A stretch of DNA of 64,000 bases from Owenia fusiformis (taxonomy: Eukaryota; Annelida; Polychaeta; Sabellida; Oweniidae): NCBI GenBank assembly GCA_903813345.2, contig CAIIXF020000003.1, positions 21,466,931-21,530,930 on the forward strand, in the 5' to 3' direction. The position numbers and the translations under genes are program-made. The notes beneath the pieces were generated by a model. It did no database searches. It saw nothing but the letters and a program-made list of their open reading frames with translations, and was not told the origin of the DNA. This document shows, one piece after another, positions 45,901-57,900 of the stretch (its first letter is position 1; every line of letters starts with the position of its first letter).

Positions 45901-48900
45901 ATCAAACAATACAAAACGTCAACCTGAAGTCTCTAATGAATATACAGAGCCTAAAACCACATCAGTCAATACAGGAGTACAAAGCCACCTTGAAGTCTCT
46001 TATGAATATGCTGAGGTTCAAACCACATCAAACAATACAAAACGTCAACCTGAAGTCTCTAATGAATATACAGAGCCTAAAACCACATCAATCAATACAG
46101 GAGTACAAAGCCACCTTGAAGTCTCTAATGAATATGCTGAGGTTCAAACCACATCAAACAATACTAAAAGTCAACCTGAAGTCTCTAATGAATATACAGA
46201 GCCTAAAACCACATCAATCAATAAAGGAGTACAGAGCCACCTTGAAGTCTCTAATGAATATGCTGAGGTTCAAACCACATCAAACAATACAAAAAGTCAA
46301 CCTGAAGTCTCTAATGAATATGCAGAAGTTAAAACTTCATCAAACAAAACAAGGGTACAAAGCCACCTTGAAGTCTCTAATGAATATGCTGATGTTCAAA
46401 CCACATCAAAAAATACAAAAAGTCAACCTGAATTCTCTAATGAATATGCTGATGTAAGTATCTCTACAAATGATGCCAGAGAAATTTCAAAATCAAAAGA
46501 TGACAGTATTCAGAAAGAAGTTATCAGCTCAAATGAATACACTGAAGCTGAAATGTCACCAAATGATGAAGAAACTTCAAAGGTTAATATTGTGCAGAAC
46601 CAATTTGAAGGTGCAATTGAGTATGATGAAATCAACAACTTGCGATGTATAAGAGATACAAAAGATGAAGGCATTCAAAGCAAACTTGAAAAGTCTGGTG
46701 AATATGCTGAGGTTATCCCTGCACCAATCAATATAGATTGTTCAAATTCAAATGGTGCGATCCATGGTGACAGTGCTAATAATAACACATATATGGAAAT
46801 GTCAGGCTCTAGCCGGAATAGTCTGAACCAATTTGGAGACTCTTACGTACATGCTGATACTGACCTTCAGCCAAGTAACATAGCAGAATCAGACAACAAA
46901 GATATGGAGACTCAACTTGGAAGGTCTGATGAGTATAAGTCTCCCAAACCATGGATAAAACAATCAAAAGATGAAAGCATTCAGACCAATTTTGAAGATT
47001 CCACCCAGTATGATCTCCCAAATCCTACATGGCCAAACATTATTGGAGACCCACTTTATGGTAATATTCAAAATCAAATGCAAGGAACAAATGCTATAGT
47101 CTGTAGTGACTATGAAGTTCCTATATCTGTCCATTATGCTCCAAATGAGGAATATGATGAGGTGAAGAACTGGTTGAGCTAAATAGCTGATAAAGTAATA
47201 TAATATTATGTATGATTTTGTAAATGGCATTTTAATATTTCATAGTTTTATATACATGTAGAATATGTAGTGCTTCTATCAAACCATGGTGTTATGAAAT
47301 GTCAACGCTGTGTGGCGTAATTGATTGTTTTTTTAAATACTATAGATTGGGTTAATTTGGCGCTAATTAATTTGGCGATTTTGCATAATGGCGGCTAACT
47401 TCCATATACACTGGACTAAAATAAAAATTATTACACATATTCCTTCAATTCAACTACTATATCTCGCCAGTAATTTATTATAGACAGAATCCTTGTGGTA
47501 ATGCTCAATCATATTGATGTTTATTCAGCTTATCCTTTTCAGATTTTGTAAAAACTAAACTTAAAGTGACTTAAATACACCGGACAATAGTATAGTTTCT
47601 AAATAGCTAAATAAAGCTGAATAAAGCTGACATAATAGATGTCACCTTTGTTCATCTTGGGCCAACCTTCCATTGAGTTCTATGCTAAAAGCTTGCAATA
47701 GTCACTTATTTCCATGATTTATCAAGGGGGTTAGTTAAATCTGTCTGAAACTTGAATGGCATACTATTAAATGACCCTGTCAATGAACATATTGTGATTA
47801 AACATGAAAATGTCGGTTGTCATACGATTAAACCATGGTTTTAAAGAATTTTAGCATAACATCAATGGAGATTTGGCTCAAGTTTTTTTAAAATGTCATG
47901 GAGAATGATTTAAATGACATTAATGTGTAAATCAAAGCTATTATTGTAGGAAACATATCGCTGAATTCAAATATGCTATTAAAAACAAAGAAAAGTAAGT
48001 CATTAGAGGTAAAATGTGCAAATCTCTTAAAATCTCATGAAAAAAACGAGAATAAGCGAGATTTCAAAATCATTTAGAAACTCCTCTATTAAAGTGGGCA
48101 CCAAATTAACCCAATCTACAGTATGCTATAAGCATTGGACATACATACATGTCTATTTTTCATTTTCAGACAAATGACAAGATTAATAATGCTTTGTTAT
48201 ATATTATACATATTGTATTTATCTGTTTTGTAGTTTTATCCACTTTGTGAATTAATTTTGTACTCGAATGTGAAATACAATATCTCATACAGCCAAATTA
48301 ATTTTATTTTCAAAGGGTAATGTGGAAATGCACTGGTACATACACCAAGTGTTGTTAATTCATAAAATAAACTTTGAATCTCTGTGTTCTTGCTATATTT
48401 TAGGCATTAGATTTGTATAGCCTTTCATGTTTTCAAAACCTAATTTCAAATTTATGATGGCCATAAACAGAAATGGTATAAGAAATATCTAAAGCATGAA
48501 AAACAAGGTATGAATATACTAGTGTAGTGTAGCAATAAATGTAGTATACATTATTTTTATCTCTTGTGTTCACAAATACTTGCGCTAAAGCCGAGGAAAT
48601 AAGCAGAAATATAAATTAAAATTGAGTGCTCCCTTTCTATAGTCTTGTTGAAACACACTTTTCTATATGTACAAAGCAGGTTCCAGAATCAAAAAGAAAT
48701 ATAACCCAAATTAAATTATGATTATTCATAAGAGGACATTTAAATCTACAAGATGTAAAAATATCAAAATTGTCCAAAGAAGGCGACACATGCAGTAGAC
48801 CAATTCAATAAAAAACAAGTCTCGATTTGGAGAAAGAAGTTCATCAGTGTACTGCGTCAATAATCTTTTTGAAAAATATAGAAATGTCACCCAAATTGAA

Positions 48901-51900
48901 TTATTAATATTAAATAGAGGACATTCAAATCTACGATATGTAAAAATATCATAATTGTCCAAAGCAGGCGTAACGTGCAGTAGACCGATTCAATAAAAAA
49001 CAAATCTCGATTTGGAGAAAGAAGTTCATCAGTGTACTGCGTTAATAATTTTTCTTTGAAAAATATGGAAATGTCACCCAAATTAAATTATGGATATTCA
49101 GAAGAGGACATTTAAATCTACGATATGTAAAAATATCAAAATTGTCCAAAGCAGGCGTAAGGTGCAGTAGACTGATGAACTTTGTTCTCCAAACCGAAAT
49201 TCCAATATCAGAGCTGCACAATGAGACCTTCATAGCGTTTGTGCCAGCTATCAGGTGATAGCATCTGTCAGTCAGTTCAATCAGTCTCAAAAAACTTGTC
49301 TGTGTGTCAGTTCTATTGATGTGTTTCAAAAAATCAAAAATCTGTTCTGTCCAAAATTTCAGTTTTGAAGGATTAACAATGCCTTACTGTGAAAACGATA
49401 AGGCTAATATTGAAGCCTGTTTCAAGGTGAAAGGATGGGTGGAAGATGAATTGTAAAGGAATTAAGGTCAAGAGTTTGAGTCACATAACTGTAAATAGAC
49501 TCATGAACAAAAATGCACTACATCCAACATGCATTAAAGGATGAGATAATCATGTCATGGGAGGCGATATCATTGAAAGAAATACACACAGGCATTTTTT
49601 CTTGGAAAACGGCTTCTTCCAGACTGAAATAAGTGATTTTTTCTGTTGATATTGGATATTTTGGCATGCTGAAAAAAAGAATTTGGCTATCAATTGCTTA
49701 AAAAATACTTGTCAAAAAGAGGATCACTTTTTTGGGGACACCCGATATATTAATTTGCCCAAATACCCAACATTAAGTTCTTAAGGCACAAACTGCGTAA
49801 TCTGAAACCTACAAAAGTTAAGGAAAAATTCTTATACAGGTCCTAGTCAATTAAAATAAGGAAAATCAACAAAATATATTAGGCTAATTTCCGCTTAAAA
49901 TTCCCGAATTAAATCAACTTCCTACTTGAGAAGTATCACTCAAAGGCCCATAAAATATCTTAATAATAATAACTAAAGTTTCAAGTATTTTTCAAAATCA
50001 TTTTAAAATAACATTTCCATAAGGCAAATCATGCCAAATGGAAGAATATTGCCAAATAATCAGTCAAATGTGCCTTGATTTCCCTCTCTCACCACATGAC
50101 GTGTTATTACCATGCTAGTTGGTGAAAATAATGGACTGAGAGTGATAGCCATGTCAATTAATGAAGTGCATGGGGCAAGACCCAATATAGAGCTTTGATT
50201 TGAGCCACCTGTCTTTCCTTATTGAAAATACTTATATAATTCCAAAGTAGGTAGTTAAAGTAATATCCTGTTCATTTATCCTCATTGAAGATACTTTATA
50301 TCGATCAAAAATTTTCAATAAGCATCTTCCTTACATTTAAACATTTTAAAGGGTTTTGTCTATTTAAAATATCTTTGAGAAGTGATTCATTTTGAGCGAA
50401 TCAGGAACAACATAAAGAGTTTGCTTGGATAATGCAATCACTTTATATATTTGTTTCATAACTTCACAATGAAACATGATTCACTTATCATATATTTTTG
50501 GATCTAAGAAGTGGTATCGGTTAGGGGTACCGCGAGCGCTCGAGTGTTCGAGCGCTCCAGCAATTCACCTCCGATACAAGCTGTATCGATACATAAAAAA
50601 AATATCGGTCGTATCGTTTTTTGACCGGAAGTCCCTTCTTACTTACCCAAAGGAAGGGAAAAACTCAGCGCTTAGAGATGACAGACAGTCATAGTTACGT
50701 ATTTTGCTTGCCACCTTCGTTTGCCCCTCTAGTTCCCAAATATCACACGTCGTTAAGATGTTTTAATCGATGTTAGCATATTTTACACCTTTCTTTGTCG
50801 TGATGTGAAATTAACGTAATCCGGCTGAAGTACTTCCGGCTTTACACGTTTGAAAGATTAGAATAAAATTCAGTTTTACTTCAATTTACGCTGTATCATT
50901 GTATCGTATCGTTCGTATCGTATCGTGAGGTCAGTATCGTAGATACGTATCAATATTCAGTTTCTCGTATCGTGGTACCCCTAGTATCGATATGGAGAAC
51001 TGAATTCAAAAATGTTTTTTTCTTAAACCAATCATTGAAAACATTCTGTAAAACAACACAGTATTTTATGTTATGTTGACTGATTGACAACAATTTAATG
51101 CGAAAATTATTTAGAAATACTTTATACAACTGTTTTTGTTAAAAAATTTTGTTTTTTAGTGCAATTATTTTTGCTCCTTTCTACCAATTCTTGAGAATGA
51201 AATAAAATGTCTTTCCGAACCTTGTTGGAACAAAATAGCATATGCAACATGTTTTGAGAGTATTATAGTTATACAAAGGAATTTTTGGTTGATTTTAAAA
51301 AAGTGTTCAAAAAATTAAAACAAAATCCACCCAAAATCATAAATAAAAATCAAGATAAACCTTTTATTTCATTAACAAGACACTTTTTAAAATCAACCAA
51401 AATTTCCTTTGTACAATTACAATATTGAGAGACCTAATCATGTTCTGTTGTGTTTATGTCGCTTTGTTCCAATGAGGTTCGGAAAGATGCTTCATTTCAC
51501 TCTGGAAACATGATACCAAGAACAAAACAAGTGTTTGATGTGTTTTCTAAAACAATATAGATGAAAGTATATATATATTTTTCAAATTATATTGTTACCA
51601 TTCAAAAGATGACCATTAAATTGACGATGTGTTAAATTTTTAATTTTTTTATGACTGGTTTAAGAGAAACATGTTTTCAAAAAGTTCTCCATATTGATAC
51701 CACTTCTTTATGTTTTATGGATTATGACATGTGGTGTAGTGTAAAGTCTCCGATAAATCGGACTACGTATACCGCCGTGTTTACATTAGGGGATTAGAAG
51801 AGTTTACTTTTATTTAGGTGTGCAAGCAATATCAATATTAGGCCTTCATGCATGTACTCGTGTGTACAATCAGCATGCCCTTCAATATTATATAAACCAG

Positions 51901-54900
51901 GCTATTCAAGTACTACATAATGTACACTATTTATGTGTGTACTACATGGGAATACGATTCCCTGGGAAACAAAACACAAATACTTTTTATATGTTCAAAA
52001 TGAGCCATTTGATTGATGCATACACTTAATAGCTCATTAATCACCCTATGCAGACAGAGCCTGTGGGAAATATTGGGTGCGGAGCAAATGAGCGGAGGGT
52101 GCGGAGCTAGCGGTCATTTTTGAATTTAAATTTGGGATATTTCTGAAACTAAACCGTTTTGGGACTTCAAATATACCAAGATATGTGTATTTGACACCAA
52201 ATATCAATACAATTGTGAAAATAGTAGCGCAATTCATTCTATAGCGACGCAGTGTGCCTTAAACTTTTCCCAGACCTATATATGAGTCCCCAGCATTCAT
52301 AAAAAATGTAGTTCAAGGTACACTATCTATACAAATTATTTTTGCATCTTGGAAGCCAGGCAGTATCTGTGTGATTTTATAAAAATTCGGAAATGTTTTT
52401 CAGATATGAGCCCCCTCTAAATATTGGGTGCGGAGGAGCTCCATAAACGTACCTCCGCACCCAATATTTAGAGGGGGCTCATATAGCATATCTTTATGTT
52501 TTATGGATTATGACATGTGGTTTAAAGTTGAAAGCCAATACTCATAGCATCAGAAAAGCTGTAGATACTATACTAGTATCCATAATATTCAGCATTCAGT
52601 CCCAAGCGATGTGGGACAGAAGTCCATTAGCATATCTTTATGTTTTATGGATTATGACATGTTGTTTAAAGTTGAAAGCCAATATTCATAGCATCAGAAA
52701 AGCTGTAGATACTATACTAGTATCCATAATATTCAGCATTCAGTCCCAAGCGATGTGGGACAGAAGTCCATTAGCATATCTTTATGTTTTATGGATTATG
52801 ACATGTGGTTTAAAGTTGAAAGCCAATACTCATAGCATCAGAAAAGCTGTAGATACTATACTAGTATCCATAATATTCAGCATTCAGTCCCAAGCGATGT
52901 GGGACAGAAGTCCATTAGCATATCTTTATGTTTTATGGATTATGACATGTGGTTTAAAGTTGAAAGCCAATATTCATAGCATCAGAAAAGCTGTAGATAC
53001 TATACTAGTATCCATAATATTCAGCATTCAGTCCCAAGCGATGTGGGACAGACAAAATCTAGTCTCAAAGTCCATTAGCATATCAAATGGTCAACATCCA
53101 TCTGCAAAGCCAGCACCCTAATCCATAAATCGCCATATTTCACAGTTGTCACCAGGAGAAAACTATGGCTGGTTTTTATCTGTATTTCTCAACCATAACT
53201 GGTCATAAGAAGAAATCTCACAATATCCCAAACCCAGGCCCAAACTGTGATCTAACTATAAAGAAACACCTTCTCCATCATCTAGAAATCTTCTGATATC
53301 AATATCCTCATCCAGAAATCACATCCAAAACCACAGGACCTTTCAACATTTAATTCATACTGAAGTTATTGAAATACATGATGATGACCAAATAAAAGAG
53401 AATTTCAAATACCTAATTTCAACATTGAGCTGATACTGGGTGTTGAAGATCAAGGCACAAACATTTATCAAAAACAAGAACCTTTAAATATAGAGACCCC
53501 TTTATAAATGAACGCATTGCAACTGGATGTCACTCGCTCTCTCTGCTCTACTGATTAAGTACAACACATGGTAGCCATGAAGATCATAATTATATTGATG
53601 ATACATGGAGCATGTCTCATTTTTGCTTCTCTTGGGCCCCCAGCATGTCCAGGTAGGGTATTATCTATTATTTGTACAATTTAGTGTTTGAAAGTAGTTA
53701 AAAATTTAACACAATTTATCAAGTCAACTAAACTTAATTTTCCTCTGATATTTTTCTTTCAAGAATTGATGACTATTAGTCTATATGATGTCTCATTAAA
53801 AACAGAATTAAAGATATATGGAATGGCAAAATTGCAATCAACATGCACAATTAACCTGCCATGTATTTTGCTCCTCCAAAAAGACCTGTTAAATCTTATC
53901 AAATTGGAAAGTTATTTAAGAAAAAAAGCCAAAATTAAGTTGGTTCAACCAAATAATAAATATAGATATACTACACATTTCTAGAAAAATGAACACATAA
54001 ATGTCAATTTTCATGGTTTTGCTGGAATGAAGTATGAACTTTGGGAATCAACAAAATAAATATGACAAAAATGATGTGGTTCTATTATAACCTTTTCTAA
54101 AATTCAAACAACTGTTTGAATGAAATGTTGTTTGCTAGATCAACACCATTTGGCACAGACAAATAACTCAAATTTTTGATATTTCTAAATTAAATATATG
54201 TGTATTACAGGTGATTGCTACTTTGGTGACTATCTAGTGGTAAGAATGCCTGAGCCAGATGATCACTTTGCAATTCCTTCATGTCCTATATTGAGCAAAA
54301 CAGAAGGTATATATAACACAAGCCAGTTATGTTTTGCAAAAGCTTGTGAACTAGGAGGAAATGTTATACAACACCGACCATGGACGGCGGGTCATCATTG
54401 CGGAATTTACAATTGTAGTTCCAATGTGGACGGGACTGACTGGGACTTCAAATGGACTCACGATGAGAGCATTTATCCGCAGATTTATGCAAAGCCACAT
54501 CCTTATTCCCAAAGGTGTCACAGTTCTTATTTCATGAGAAGAACATGGCGAATCGGTATGACATCAGTTGCCTCTCAGTGTCTCCCTATCGCTACAAGAC
54601 CTGTTGCTAATTTGAGTGAATGTATGCATGCTGCTTGTCATGACAAGGCAAACGTGTTCAACTTTTACCCCAATGAAGCACCACATAGATGTGAAACTAA
54701 GCACTGCAAATGGAATGTCAATGCCAATGATTATGATTTCAAATTCAGCAATGTAGAAAACAGTGTGGTATTGGTTTATAGTTTATCCCACTTAGCCACA
54801 CATTGCAACAGTACTCAGTTTAAAAGTGAACCAATACAACTATATCCTAAGTGTAGAAGAGCATCTGTCTGTGGACAGGGTAATGTGGAAGAGTTCTGCA

Positions 54901-57900
54901 AAGGTGGCTCAAATGTCATCTCACATCATCCCAAAACTAACGATTCTTTTGATGCATGGACATGTTCCAGTAACCATGAGGGAACAGAGTGGCAATTACA
55001 TTATAAAGATAATGACACATGTTACATTTCAGTAGAATATACAGAGTGGCTAATTCTACCATATCCAGGAACTCCAGTCTGCCATTCTTCCATATATGCG
55101 ATAAAAAGACTCAGCAATAGATGTCGCATGTCAACATGCATGAAGTCAATTATGATCCACCAGGCAAGGGACTTGAGGCAATGTATGGTATATGCCTGTG
55201 AATATGAGGCTAATGTCATCAATTACTACAGTAACAGTTCTGAAAACTCTGTGATTTGTGATCTTCGATTTTGTAATTCATTTCAAGATGGTGAATATGA
55301 GTTACAGTTGGAGCGAAGTTCACCTGGATATGATATTTATGCCCTTGTTGTCCAGCCTGGAACTACAACAGAAACTGTCGTGGTTGATGGATCTACTCGT
55401 ACTTGCAATTATGATGCAGAAACTACAAAATTGAGAACAACTGCTATCATTCTTGGGTCTGTTCTGTTCGTTGCAATAAGTGTGATAGTTGTTCTATCAG
55501 TTATGTACAGGAAGCAGCAATTGCAGGTGTTGCAACATGGAAAGGGAACCACTATCTCACACAATGCGGTAACTGATAACATTACAATTGAAAATACTGC
55601 CAACATGTATGAAGACATACATGACAGAACAGATGCAAACAACACAAGAGACTCAGGATATGAATGTATTCAGAACCAACTACAAAAATCAAATACTGAA
55701 ATCTGTAATGGTCCCTATGAAGTCCCTAGCCCTAACAAACTCCAAAACTAAGGGAGTCTAATGTGTAAATGTAGAAAACATTAAGTGGGGAATTTCTGGT
55801 CATTTAAAGGGCAATTTATAGGAAAAATTTAGTTTCCATATTGCACATTTCTAGCAGTTGTCATCATGGCAGAGTTCCGTCCACATGTGTGTGACAGTTA
55901 TGTACAAAGATATATAGATAGGATTCATACAGTGGCTTATAGGGAGGCTAGAGACTCTGGTGCGACCTTTATCACTAAAAATGGGTAGCAGACAAGGGGA
56001 ACAGATCACCAAACTGAGTCCAAAAATGACCAGAAATTTCGCTCTAAATGACCCCATACACACATACTTTGATACATTGTATCTTTTTTCAGGGACACCC
56101 CTGGATTCTGAACTTTGCAATCTTATGTAACTTCCCATAAAGAACAAAATGATATAAAATAACATGATAGGGTAGTAATGCCATATGTATGAGTTTATGG
56201 GGGTGTATACATATGAAAAACCCTGTATAATCACTGCTACCCACCTAATTACACAGCTGATCGTCGGTGTATCATGGCGGAACTTCCTCCGGGACTAGGT
56301 TTCGGCTTTACACCTACTTATAAGTCACGTTGTGGATAATAATTTGGCTCGAAGTTAAGGAAGATAGTCTAGTTTGAGAATGTGTCGATGGTTTTAGGTT
56401 TTATATGTTAACAAAGACACAATTCACGTATTTAGTCCCTCGCTTTTCTTACACTGACGATCGGCATTAATATTGCCAATATTACACTGATATTGGTCGT
56501 TCGTCAGTGTAAGAAAAGCGAGTGACTAAATACGTGATTTGTGTCTTTGTTAACATATAAAACCTAAAACCATCGACACATTCTCAAACTAGACTATCTT
56601 CCTTAACTTTGAGCCAAATTATTATCCACAATGTGACTTATAAGTGTGTGTAAAGCCGAAACCTAGTCCCGGAGGAAGTTCCGCCATGATACACCGACGA
56701 TACGTCTGTGTAATTAGGTGGGTAGCAGTGATAATTAAGTTTTACAAAAGTCTGTTTAAAACTATGTACTTTGTACTTGTATTTAGCTATCATAATTTTA
56801 TGATAGTTGTTACAGTACTAATGTCTGGTGTAAACAATATATTGTATTCGGTACATAATATAAAATGCCTTTATTACAAAAATCAGTGATCCTTTGAACA
56901 GATCTAGAATATAGTGATAAAAATATGAGGCAACGCAGAAAAGAATCCCAATGGAGAAAACCTTTAAAAAGTTGAATCTATCACTGTCTATCGGATTATT
57001 TCATGAACTATAGAAAAATCTACTAAGAAAATAGAGAAGTACTTTTTAAGTTAAGTTTACCTTAATTCTAGCTGCCCTGATATCCAGCAGTTGTGCATAT
57101 TCCTCTAACTTTGTCTCATATTCTTTACGATTTTCCTCCATCTTTGAAGTCACTGCTGCCACCTATTATATATTCATAGAAATGATGCAGTTGCTTGTTG
57201 AAAATCATATTTAAAATATTTCACTAATTAATCAATTGTGAGATCTTTACAAAATGATTCTTTGAGCTGAGCCAATATGCTACTACAACATATGTAACAA
57301 TTAATACTGTGTATAAAAATAAAGATATATATGTATAAAAAATTAGTTCATACTTTTTTAACCTTTGATACTTGGTTATCTGATTGACCCGTATGATGAA
57401 AAACTATCTAACTAGAAAAAAGAGGGCAGGTGGATATTATACCTCTGTCTGGTAGTCTTTATTGATCCTATGTTGCACTATCAACATGTTACGTGTCTTC
57501 TCTAGTTCATTAATGGTTTCAGCATACTCTGCTTGGATCTCAAGAATTTCCTTAGTAGCATCTGAAATACAACATATACAAAAATATAAATAAATAATAA
57601 TTGCATTTTTAAGTTTATATTACAAATGTTATGTATACTCTTGTTAACATATATCACAACATTTTAGGATTCAAATATGCATTGAATTGAATTTATTGAT
57701 TATAAAGTTTCTTTTATTACGATTAGTGGTCTCAAAGATTTTCATGGAAAAACTAAACAGAAGTTGTGATAACCCATTTCCCCCAAATTAGCAGGCATTA
57801 ATGAAATTGCAATGGACATCAGTATGAAAAAAAAAGTTTAATCTGAATCACAAATGACACTCTGGCAGATTTCTCAGTTTAAGTGATTTTTACAATTCAT

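Noticed and set aside
45720-46457. Second 245-codon frame inside the tyrosine-repeat tail
   Set aside because: The frame stays open because the repeat period is a multiple of three; the correct frame joins the signal peptide, membrane span and stop.
45740-46460. Standard ITIM or ITAM motifs
   Set aside because: The residue two before the tyrosine is mostly N or G instead of I, V, L or S, and pairs are not at ITAM spacing.
48726-49329. Minus-strand frames in the 186-bp repeat
   Set aside because: They follow the repeat, contain no recognised motif and lack splice context within RPGRIP1L.
52510-53121. 203-codon repeat protein
   Set aside because: It is a by-product of four 144-bp tandem copies, with no start context, no domain and no exon partners.
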